Below are positions 1 through 7,018 of a stretch of DNA of 44,093 bases, piece after piece. Below the pieces are notes generated by a model. That model saw nothing but the letters and a program-made list of their open reading frames with translations, searched no databases and was not told the origin of the DNA. A program made the position numbers and the translations under genes. The stretch covers positions 1-44,093 of the forward strand of contig CANQWX010000017.1 in the NCBI GenBank assembly GCA_947627665.1, given 5' to 3'. How positions within the stretch are numbered: position 1 is the stretch's first letter; each line of letters begins with the position of its first letter. The DNA comes from an uncultured Clostridia bacterium. GTDB lineage: Bacteria; Bacillota; Clostridia; Christensenellales; Borkfalkiaceae.

Positions 1-10
1 TGCTTGAGCA

Positions 11-75
11 CCTGCCGGTATTCATGCCCTTTAGGGCGCAAATGAAAGCCCCCACTTTAGTGGGGGATATTTACT
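11..75 (+). mobile_element. Possible right end / omegaRNA 3' scaffold of an IS200/IS605-type element (remnant or edge)
   Basis: Two hairpins stand side by side: GCCC-TTTA-GGGC at 26-37 and a 7-bp stem CCCCCAC-TTTA-GTGGGGG at 49-66. The second has no T-run after it (ATATTTAC follows), so it is a poor intrinsic terminator. A C-rich/G-rich hairpin preceded by GAAAG and followed by a short AT stretch ending in TTTAC or TCAC is what I recall of right ends downstream of tnpB genes, where the DNA also encodes the omegaRNA scaffold. The tnpB gene itself would lie left of the window and is not seen. It could instead be an ordinary intergenic hairpin. Confidence 0.35.
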
Positions 76-112
76 TTGCGGCAGGGAAAATCACCGAAAT
101 TTCACACGGATA

Positions 113-142
113 TTGACAAACAGTCAGATTCGCGCGTATAAT
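113..142 (+). promoter_or_regulatory. Sigma-A-type promoter for the HtrA-like protease
   Basis: TTGACA at 113-118 and TATAAT at 137-142, 18 bp apart, 29 bp upstream of the protease start codon. Both hexamers match the vegetative consensus exactly. Confidence 0.8.
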
Positions 143-170
143 ATTTTCCATGATGGGAAAGGAGCACAAT

Positions 171-1469
171 ATGAAAAAAAGAATTTTGCTTCCCGCTCTC
201 TTCCTTACGGCGGCCGCGCTTATTTTGTCCGCGGGCTGCTCGGGCGGGAACCCTTATGAAGTCGCAAGGCGCGCAGACAGCACCGCGACCGTCCTCTCGG
301 AGAGCGCGTCCAAATCGCAGGCGCGCTTGATGTACGAGGAGGCGTGCGCCGACGGCTATGCGGGCGGCTACGTCGAATTTTTGAAGGAGATCGGGTTCGC
401 GGCGGACGATTCCCTCGCCGTCAATTCCACCCTGCTCTCCGCCGTGGAGGTATACGCGGCCTTCACCCGTTCGCAGTTTGCCGCGGCGGCAGCGGGGAGT
501 TCCTCCTATTACAGCATCGGCGCGGGGGTCATCTACCAATTGGACGGCGGGGACGCCTACGTCATCACCAACTACCACGTCGTGTACAGCGCGTCGAGTA
601 CGGGACGGGAGCGCATTCCCCACATCAGCGACGGGATCACGCTCTATCTCTTCGGCAGCAAGACCGACGAGCGCGCCATTCCGGCGGAGTACGTCGGAGG
701 CGTGATGGACCGCGACATCGCCGTTCTCAAAGTGGAGGACAGCGACGTGCTGAAAAACAGCGACGCGCGGGCGGCGGTGCGCGGGGATTCGGACGCCGTT
801 TCCGTCGGGGAGCGGGTGTATGCGGTCGGCGATCCCAACAACAAGGGGATCTCTGCCGTGAGCGGCATTCTCTCCGTGGACGCGGAGTATATCTCCATCC
901 AGACGGCGGACGAGCAGCGGAGCGTTTCCATGCTCGAGATGCGCACGGACGCGCCCGTCAACCACGGCAATTCGGGCGGCGGCCTCTTCAACGCGGAAGG
1001 AAAACTCATCGGCATCGTCAACGCCCGCTCGGAGGCGGAGGGCGTGGAACACCTCGGCTATGCCATTCCCGCCAATTTGGCCTGCGCCGTCGCGCAGAAC
1101 ATCATCGACAACAGCAGGGCGGACAATTCCCACGGCGCGATGTGTGCCGTGCTCGGCGCCACCACCTATGTTTCGGACACATACAGCGAATACGACGAAG
1201 AAACGGGCAGGGCGGTCGTCAGGGAAACGGTGTGCGTGCAGCGGGTGGGCGTCGGGGCCGCCTCGGGCTTCCTGCGGACGGGGGACGTCATTTACTCGGT
1301 CGCGTTCGGCGGGACGGAAAAACTTGTGACGCGGCGGCATATCCTCACTACCGCGCTGTTCGAGATGCGGCGGGACGACACGGTCACTCTGACCGTTTTG
1401 CGGAACGGGACAAAGCGCTCCTTTTCCTTCGAGCTATCGGACAACGACGATTTTAAGCTCTATCAATAG
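171..1469 (+). CDS. HtrA/DegP-like trypsin-fold serine protease lipoprotein with PDZ domain
   Basis: Predicted surface-anchored serine protease of 432 residues for cleaving or quality-controlling exported proteins. The start at 171 is chosen over in-frame ATGs at 150 and 153 because AAAGGAG (158-164) sits 6 bases before it. A lipoprotein signal peptide ends in lipobox LSAGC (Cys23). The catalytic triad is visible: His136 in TNYHVV, Asp182 in DRDIAVLKV and Ser268 in HGNSGGGLF, giving a trypsin-like domain from about residue 110 to 310. The last ~110 residues resemble one PDZ domain. Degradative S1C proteases are usually anchored by a membrane helix; here the anchor is a lipid. It has its own promoter and appears monocistronic. 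The substrate is unknown. Confidence 0.88.
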   Translation: MKKRILLPALFLTAAALILSAGCSGGNPYEVARRADSTATVLSESASKSQARLMYEEACADGYAGGYVEFLKEIGFAADDSLAVNSTLLSAVEVYAAFTRSQFAAAAAGSSSYYSIGAGVIYQLDGGDAYVITNYHVVYSASSTGRERIPHISDGITLYLFGSKTDERAIPAEYVGGVMDRDIAVLKVEDSDVLKNSDARAAVRGDSDAVSVGERVYAVGDPNNKGISAVSGILSVDAEYISIQTADEQRSVSMLEMRTDAPVNHGNSGGGLFNAEGKLIGIVNARSEAEGVEHLGYAIPANLACAVAQNIIDNSRADNSHGAMCAVLGATTYVSDTYSEYDEETGRAVVRETVCVQRVGVGAASGFLRTGDVIYSVAFGGTEKLVTRRHILTTALFEMRRDDTVTLTVLRNGTKRSFSFELSDNDDFKLYQ

Positions 1470-1508
1470 CGCGGAAGAAATTTCCCATCGGGGGAGGGCG
1501 GCTTTTGC

Positions 1509-1537
1509 TTGACTTTCCCCCGTTTTTTTTGTATACT
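1509..1537 (+). promoter_or_regulatory. Sigma-A-type promoter for the redox operon
   Basis: TTGACT at 1509-1514 and TATACT at 1532-1537 with a 17-bp, T-rich spacer. It lies 30 bp upstream of the ATG at 1568. An upstream in-frame TTG at 1505 falls inside this promoter, which argues against a longer protein. Confidence 0.75.
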
Positions 1538-1567
1538 TTTTATAAATATTCATTTTGGGAGCTTCCG

Positions 1568-2383
1568 ATGGAGCGAAACGCGAAAATAAGAATTGCATAT
1601 TCCGTCTTTTTGGGCGCGTTCACTCTCGTCGTGGGCGTTCTTTTCCTCGCGGGCGCAGCGGAGCTGTACTATTCGGGCGTTGCAGAGCTTGGGGAGATCC
1701 ATGGCATGTATTCCCGCGAGGCAGTCGGCGCGCGCCTTCTCGAACTGCTTGCGCCCGTCCTCTTGTGGATCGTCGCCATTGTGTTAGGCGTCGCCGTGTA
1801 TGCCGTCTTTCCCGTATCCCAAAAGAAAAGAGGAACGCGGGACGACGTCAAGATCTATGCACGGCTCAGCCGCCGCGCCCAAGCGGAAAAGGGTCCCGAA
1901 GTGTTTGCAAAAGTAAAGCGCATGGAAAAAGTCCGCCTTGGCGTTCGCCTCGTTTCGGCGGCGTTTTGCCTGCTTGCCGCGGTCATGTGCATCGTCTATC
2001 TTGCCGGCGCTGCAAACTTTACCTCCCTTGCCGAACTCAATTCCGATGTTCTGCACATGGTCGCAAACGTTCTGCCGTGGGTGGGGGCGGCCTTTCTCGT
2101 GCTCGTCGGGGAGGCCGTGTTCGAGGTCATCTTCGCAAAGAAGATGCTCCCCCAATTAAAACCGCTCGTAGGAGCCGCTCCTGCGCGCTCCAAATGGGAA
2201 ACGGGCATAAAAAAGGTTTCCACGGTCGCGGAAAACAAATATGTTTTGCTCGGCGTGCGGTGCGCGCTCTTTGTGCTCGCCGCCGTCTTTATCGTCCTCG
2301 GCGCGCTGCCCGCAAACGGCGGGGCGTACAGCGTATTCATCAAGGCGATCAACATCTGCACCGAGTGCATCGGGCTGGGATAA
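1568..2383 (+). CDS. Four-helix membrane protein ending in a CD1871A-type CXXC motif
   Basis: 271 residues. The ATG at 1568 is preceded by GGGAG (1557-1561). About four hydrophobic helices are separated by a basic cytoplasmic loop (residues ~85-120). The last ~40 residues (helix, PANGG turn, then KAINICTECIGLG) match the small CD1871A-family CXXC proteins that in Clostridia usually stand alone just before a 4Fe-4S polyferredoxin gene. Here that module appears fused to a larger membrane domain I do not recognise. The next gene starts 10 bases later and is a polyferredoxin, so the two are surely cotranscribed. Likely role (inference): the CXXC pair passes electrons or thiol/disulfide equivalents to the partner. 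Confidence 0.7.
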   Translation: MERNAKIRIAYSVFLGAFTLVVGVLFLAGAAELYYSGVAELGEIHGMYSREAVGARLLELLAPVLLWIVAIVLGVAVYAVFPVSQKKRGTRDDVKIYARLSRRAQAEKGPEVFAKVKRMEKVRLGVRLVSAAFCLLAAVMCIVYLAGAANFTSLAELNSDVLHMVANVLPWVGAAFLVLVGEAVFEVIFAKKMLPQLKPLVGAAPARSKWETGIKKVSTVAENKYVLLGVRCALFVLAAVFIVLGALPANGGAYSVFIKAINICTECIGLG

Positions 2384-2393
2384 GGAGGGAGCG

Positions 2394-4097
2394 ATGACGA
2401 CAAGACTTGCCATGATCATTGCGATCTCCGTATTCTTCGGGCTGCTCCTCATCGGCGCGGTCGTCACGGTGGTGCGGGAGATCGCGGCGACCCGCAAAAA
2501 GGAAAAAGAAACGGGGGAAAAGCAGGGGAGCTGGTGGCAACGCCACAAGCCCACCAAGCGGCGGCTCATCCAGCTCTATGCCGCCCTCCTTACCAACGCC
2601 AACATCAAGGGGTTCTTCTCGGGGAATATCTATGCGGGGAGCACAAAATATTTCTGCGTGCCGGGGCTGAACTGCTACTCCTGCCCGGGAGCGGTGGGCG
2701 CCTGCCCGTTGGGGGCGCTCCAAAACGCCCTCGCGCAGTCGGGCACGGCAACTCCCTACTATGTGCTCGGCATTGTCGTCCTGTTCGGGCTTTTGCTGGG
2801 ACGTACGATCTGCGGCTTTTTGTGCCCCGTCGGGCTTGGGCAGGAGCTTCTGTATAAGATCAAGACGCCCAAGCTCCAAAAGAGCCGCTACACCCGCATT
2901 TTGAGCTATCTCAAATACGTCGTTTTGGCGGTGTTCGCCATTGCCATTCCGCTTACATACGGATTCATGGACCCGACGGTGGGCGGACCCGTCCCCGCTT
3001 TCTGCAAATACATCTGTCCCGCGGGCACCTTCGGGGGCGCGATCGGGCTGCTCATCAATCCCAACAACGCCGATCTCTTTGGCATGCTCGGGCCGCTCTT
3101 TACATGGAAGTTCTGCGTGCTCTGCGTCATCTGCGTGGCGTGCGTGTTCATCTTCCGCGCCTTCTGCCGCTTTTTGTGCCCCTTGGGCGCGATCTACGGC
3201 TTTTTCAACAAGATCGCTCTCCTCGGCGTCAAGCTCGACAAGAACAAGTGTACCGACTGCGGGCTGTGCATCTCCCACTGCAAGATGGACGTAAAGCGGG
3301 TGGGCGACCACGAGTGCATCAACTGCGGCGAATGTATGGACGTCTGCCCCGCCAAGGCCATTTCGTGGAAGGGGAGCAAGCTGTTCTTGCATCAAAATGC
3401 GGTGGAAGCGGCCGCTGCGGATACGGACCGACCCCTCGACCTCACTTCGCCCGTTCTCTCCGTGCAGACGGCTTCGGCGGAACTTGCGGTTTCTTCCCAA
3501 GAAGCGGATACGACGGCCGTGGCAGTATCCCAAAAGCCCCAAAAGAAGCGCGGCAGGAGCTTTTGGTTGCAAGCCGCGGCATGGGCGGCGGCGCTCGCCG
3601 TGCTCTTGGGCGCGCTCGTCTACTATAATTTCATTCACAAGGAGGAGCCTCCCGTCACGGTGGGCAACGAGGTGGGGGATATGGCGCCCGACTTCACGCT
3701 CGACGAATATTTCTCGGACGAGGACTTCAACCTGTATGCAACGCGCGGGAAGATCGTGGTGCTCAATTTCTGGGGGACGTGGTGCACGCCCTGCATCCAG
3801 GAAGTGCCCTACTTCGAACGGATCGCCGAAGAGTACAGCGAGCAACTTACCGTCGTGTTCGTGCACAGCACCTCCATGGAGGGGGACGTGGAGACGTTCG
3901 TCACGGAAAAGGGGTGGCCGCACGAGCACGCCCGTTTCGTGCAAGACAACAACGAGCAGAAGATGTTCCTGCGCCTCGGCGGCAGATCGACGTGGCCGAT
4001 GACGGTCATTCTCGACGAGGAGGGAGTCATCGCCTTTACGCGGCAAGGCTCGGTGACGTACGAGCTTCTGCAAGCGCAGATATCCGCCCTGCTCTGA
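2394..4097 (+). CDS. Membrane polyferredoxin (NapH/YccM-like) fused to a TlpA/ResA-like thioredoxin domain
   Basis: 567 residues, started by AAGGAGG (2382-2388). The order is: N-terminal helix; Cys-rich segment with CVPGLNCYSCPGAVGACP; membrane helices carrying CGFLCPVG, CKYICPAG and CRFLCPLG; two ferredoxin clusters, CTDCGLCISHC and CINCGECMDVCP (residues ~280-325); a low-complexity linker; another helix (~390-410); then a thioredoxin-like domain with WGTWCTPC. The first part matches NapH/RdxA-type polyferredoxins that move electrons across or along the membrane; the second matches extracytoplasmic thiol-disulfide reductases. The natural inference is that cytoplasmic reducing power is passed through Fe-S clusters to an external thioredoxin that reduces exported proteins or peroxides. 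The fusion links both steps in one chain. Confidence 0.85.
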   Translation: MTTRLAMIIAISVFFGLLLIGAVVTVVREIAATRKKEKETGEKQGSWWQRHKPTKRRLIQLYAALLTNANIKGFFSGNIYAGSTKYFCVPGLNCYSCPGAVGACPLGALQNALAQSGTATPYYVLGIVVLFGLLLGRTICGFLCPVGLGQELLYKIKTPKLQKSRYTRILSYLKYVVLAVFAIAIPLTYGFMDPTVGGPVPAFCKYICPAGTFGGAIGLLINPNNADLFGMLGPLFTWKFCVLCVICVACVFIFRAFCRFLCPLGAIYGFFNKIALLGVKLDKNKCTDCGLCISHCKMDVKRVGDHECINCGECMDVCPAKAISWKGSKLFLHQNAVEAAAADTDRPLDLTSPVLSVQTASAELAVSSQEADTTAVAVSQKPQKKRGRSFWLQAAAWAAALAVLLGALVYYNFIHKEEPPVTVGNEVGDMAPDFTLDEYFSDEDFNLYATRGKIVVLNFWGTWCTPCIQEVPYFERIAEEYSEQLTVVFVHSTSMEGDVETFVTEKGWPHEHARFVQDNNEQKMFLRLGGRSTWPMTVILDEEGVIAFTRQGSVTYELLQAQISALL

Positions 4098-4130
4098 GCG
4101 CCTTTGCGCCGCACAATTATCATGACGTTG

Positions 4131-4159
4131 CCTCTTCCCTGCGGGGGAGAGGTTTTTTT
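4131..4159 (+). terminator. Intrinsic terminator of the redox operon
   Basis: CCTCTTCCC pairs with GGGGAGAGG-type sequence (9 bp, one G-U) around a short TGCG loop, followed by seven T's at 4153-4159. It lies 34 bp after the polyferredoxin stop codon. Confidence 0.8.
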
Positions 4160-4213
4160 GTATCTTCCGCATAAATTTTCCGCGAACGCGCAAATTGTGC
4201 ATAGGAGGAAATT

Positions 4214-4963
4214 ATGAAGAAGATTTTGGCGATCGGCACGTTGACGCTTGCGCTCGCCGCCTCCGCCGCAGTTCCCGCGGCGCTTGCGGTCACCCGCGCA
4301 TCCCGTGCGGCCGATACGGCGCAGACTGCCGCCATCGAAACAGCCGTTCTCCGTCAGGGGAGCAAGGGGAGCGAGGTCAAGGAGGTCCAGCGCAGATTAA
4401 AACAATGGGGCTATTATTCGGGCAGCGTAGACGGAGTGTTCGGCGCCGCCACGAAAAAGGCGGTCATCGCCTTCCAGAAAAAGAACGGTCTTACCGCGGA
4501 CGGCGTGGTCGGCAAGTCCACTTATGCCGCTCTCGGCATGAATGAGAGCTATCATGCGCTCGACGGAAAAAGCCCTTCGGGTTCGGGCAGCACGGGCGGC
4601 GGCTCGGGCACGTCATCCGATCTCTATCTCATGGCGAAGGCGATCTACGCCGAGGGGAGAGGAGAGAGCTACACGGGGCAGGTCGCCATCGGCGCGGTCA
4701 TCATGAACCGCGTAAAAAGCGCCTCTTTCCCCAACACGATCGCGGGCGTCATCTATCAGAAGGGCGCGTTTACGGCCGTTTCGGACGGGCAGATCAATCT
4801 CGAACCCAACCAGACCGCGTACAACGCCGCCAAGGACGCCATGAACGGCTGGGATCCCACCTACGGGTGCCTGTACTATTACAACCCCGCGGTCGCAACC
4901 AGCGCGTGGATCTTTAACCGTCAGACGGTGACGGTCATCGGCAAACACGTCTTTGCCATTTAA
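4214..4963 (+). CDS. sleB: Spore cortex-lytic enzyme SleB (PG-binding domain + Hydrolase_2)
   Basis: 249 residues with RBS AGGAGG. A Sec signal peptide (to about residue 35) is followed by a peptidoglycan-binding domain (PG_binding_1; VLRQGSKGSEVKEVQRRLKQWG, ~45-105), a Gly/Ser-rich linker and a C-terminal cell-wall hydrolase domain (from ~136). The motif AKAIYAEGRGE carries the likely catalytic Glu147. SleB degrades the muramic-delta-lactam cortex during germination. The next gene is the YpeB partner, which stabilises SleB in Bacillus, so the assignment is firm. This implies a sporulating organism. The pair would be expected to be made in the forespore (SigG), but I do not see a convincing SigG promoter in 4160-4213. 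Confidence 0.92.
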   Translation: MKKILAIGTLTLALAASAAVPAALAVTRASRAADTAQTAAIETAVLRQGSKGSEVKEVQRRLKQWGYYSGSVDGVFGAATKKAVIAFQKKNGLTADGVVGKSTYAALGMNESYHALDGKSPSGSGSTGGGSGTSSDLYLMAKAIYAEGRGESYTGQVAIGAVIMNRVKSASFPNTIAGVIYQKGAFTAVSDGQINLEPNQTAYNAAKDAMNGWDPTYGCLYYYNPAVATSAWIFNRQTVTVIGKHVFAI

Positions 4964-4972
4964 GGAGGAGAT

Positions 4973-6943
4973 ATGGAAAAGAAAACAGTCAACGTTTCAA
5001 GCGGCGCAGGCAAGGTAGAGGAACTTGAAAAGGAGAACGCCGCGGCGGCGGCCGCAAACGGCACGCCCGCAAAAAAGACGGCGCACAAGAGCGTAAAGAC
5101 GACAAAGAGCACCGCGAAAAAGAACCCGTCCGTGCATTCCAAGGCCAAAGCGGCCGAAAAGAAGGAAGAGAAGGCTGCCGAACGGCGGCTCGGCGCCGCC
5201 AAGGCAAAGGCGGAAAAGAAGGAGAAGAAACTCCTCAAAAAGGCGGAGCTGAAGCAGAAAAAGCTCGAGAAAAAGATGGCGCTCAAAGAGAAGAAATTGC
5301 AGAAAAAGGAAGCGATCGCCCAAAAGAAGCAGGACCGCAAGCAGGCGAAGATCGACCACGCCGCCGCGCTGAAAGAAAAGCGGGTGGAGCGGAAAGCGGA
5401 GCGCATCGCCCGCCGCGAGATGCTCCGCAACGAGAGCAAGGCGGAGCGGCACGCCCGTATCGCGCGGGAAAAGAAGGAACGGATCGCCTTAAAGCGGCAG
5501 AGAGCGCTCGCCCGCGAGAAGGAACGCGAACAGCGCATCAAGGCGCGGGCGGCGGCGCAGGAGAGGCGTTCTGAGGAGAGAAAGCACAAGCGCGAACAAA
5601 AGACGGAGCGCAAAAAGCACGCGCCCGGGTTCGGCGGGTGGCTGGCGGCGGTCATCTCCCTCGGCGTTGCCTGCCTCGCATTGGCGTCAGTCGTCACCGC
5701 GGGCGCCTTCCGCATGAACGATATGACCCTCGAAACGGCAAACGGGTACCGTTCCACGCTCTATGAGCTTACGGCGGCATCGGAGGATATGGACGGCAAT
5801 TTGGGCAAGCTCCGCGTGTCCTCGGGCGCAAACGAGCAGAGAATGCTGCTCACCGAGATCCTCGTCGACGCCGAACAGATGGAGAGCGCGCTCGAGCGCA
5901 TGCCCATCGACAACGTCACGGGCACGGACATCTCCTCCTTTGTGAACAAGACGGGCAGCTATTGCCGCGATCTGCTTTCGAAGATCGACCGCGGGCAGGC
6001 GCTCACCCAGACGGAGCGGAACACGGTGGAATATCTCTACAATATCAACGCGGGCCTGTACCGCGAACTCAACGAGATGACCACGCAGATGACCGAAAAG
6101 GATCTCATGGCGTTCATCGGCGGGAACGAGGGGACTCTTTCGCAGAAATTCGGCGAGATGGGACAGTCCACGCTGCAACAACCCGAAGATACGGTGGACG
6201 CGCCCTTCTCGGGAGAGGGGAACGTCGGGCAGAACAGGATCGCGGCGCAGGAGGAGATCTCCGAGAGCCGTGCCGAGGAACTCGTGAAAGAATACTTGCA
6301 AGGCTATCATCTTGCGGAAACGCAGTTCACGGGGGAAACGCTGGCGCACGACGTCACCTGCTATAACTTCACCTTAACGGACGAGAGCGGCAACGAGATC
6401 TTTGCCCAGATCACCAAAAACGGCGGAAAGCTCGCCTTCTTCGACACCTATGAAGAGTGCACCGAGAAGAACTTCGACCTCGACACCTGCGACGGGCTTG
6501 CGCGCGAATTTCTGGCGCAGCTCGGCATCGGGGACGTGACCGCGGTGTGGCTGTCGGACGGCGGCATGGTGGCGGATATCACCTACGCTACCGTAAAGGA
6601 CGGCGTGCGCGTCTATCCCGACCTCATCCGCGTGCGGGTCTGCGAATCGAGGGGACGGGTCGTCGGCATGGACGCCATGGGGTATCTTCTCAACCATGAC
6701 CCCGACCGCAGCTTCGGCAGCGCGATGTCCCGCGAAGAGGCGCAGAAGAAGCTCTCGGCAGGGCTTACGCCCTACGCGGCGCACCTTGCCCTCATTCCGC
6801 TCAACGGGGAGGAAGTGCTCGCGCATGAATTCGCCTGCACCTACGGCGAGGAGGAGTATGTGGTCTATCTCGCCGCTGAAACGGGGGAGGAACTTGCGGT
6901 GTACCGCGTGCAAAATTCGGCGCGCGGCAGCTACCTGAGATAA
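4973..6943 (+). CDS. ypeB: Germination protein YpeB with a ~215-residue Lys/Glu/Ala-rich N-terminal extension
   Basis: 656 residues; GGAGGAG precedes the ATG and the gene begins 10 bases after sleB. The C-terminal ~435 residues fit YpeB: one membrane helix (~220-245, GGWLAAVISLGVACLALASV), an extracytoplasmic helical region, then PepSY-like repeats with alternating strands to the end. YpeB in Bacillus is about 450 residues and starts with the helix almost directly. Here it is preceded by ~215 residues made almost only of K, E, R and A, strongly helical and highly basic, on the cytoplasmic side. The extension is in frame, uses the same codons as the rest and has no internal RBS-ATG that would make it untranslated. 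Its role is unknown; nucleic-acid or membrane-surface binding in the spore is possible. Confidence 0.88.
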   Translation: MEKKTVNVSSGAGKVEELEKENAAAAAANGTPAKKTAHKSVKTTKSTAKKNPSVHSKAKAAEKKEEKAAERRLGAAKAKAEKKEKKLLKKAELKQKKLEKKMALKEKKLQKKEAIAQKKQDRKQAKIDHAAALKEKRVERKAERIARREMLRNESKAERHARIAREKKERIALKRQRALAREKEREQRIKARAAAQERRSEERKHKREQKTERKKHAPGFGGWLAAVISLGVACLALASVVTAGAFRMNDMTLETANGYRSTLYELTAASEDMDGNLGKLRVSSGANEQRMLLTEILVDAEQMESALERMPIDNVTGTDISSFVNKTGSYCRDLLSKIDRGQALTQTERNTVEYLYNINAGLYRELNEMTTQMTEKDLMAFIGGNEGTLSQKFGEMGQSTLQQPEDTVDAPFSGEGNVGQNRIAAQEEISESRAEELVKEYLQGYHLAETQFTGETLAHDVTCYNFTLTDESGNEIFAQITKNGGKLAFFDTYEECTEKNFDLDTCDGLAREFLAQLGIGDVTAVWLSDGGMVADITYATVKDGVRVYPDLIRVRVCESRGRVVGMDAMGYLLNHDPDRSFGSAMSREEAQKKLSAGLTPYAAHLALIPLNGEEVLAHEFACTYGEEEYVVYLAAETGEELAVYRVQNSARGSYLR

Positions 6944-6954
6944 TACGACGACAG

Positions 6955-6992
6955 AAAAAAGCCGCCCGCGGACATGTCCGCGGGCGGCTTTT
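6955..6992. terminator. Bidirectional terminator between ypeB and the nucleotidase gene
   Basis: A perfect 14-bp inverted repeat (6961-6988, half-site GCCGCCCGCGGACA) is flanked by A6 on the left and T4 on the right, so it can stop transcription from both converging genes. Confidence 0.88.
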
Positions 6993-7018
6993 CCATTTGC
7001 GAAATTTTTGCGGGACCG

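Noticed and set aside
1505-1567. TTG start extending the membrane CXXC protein
   Set aside because: The segment contains the -35 and -10 boxes; the ATG at 1568 has its own RBS.
4160-4213. Sigma-G promoter before sleB
   Set aside because: GCATA at 4169-4173 is followed after 17 bp by CAAATTG, a poor match to the -10 consensus, and the start would fall on the RBS.
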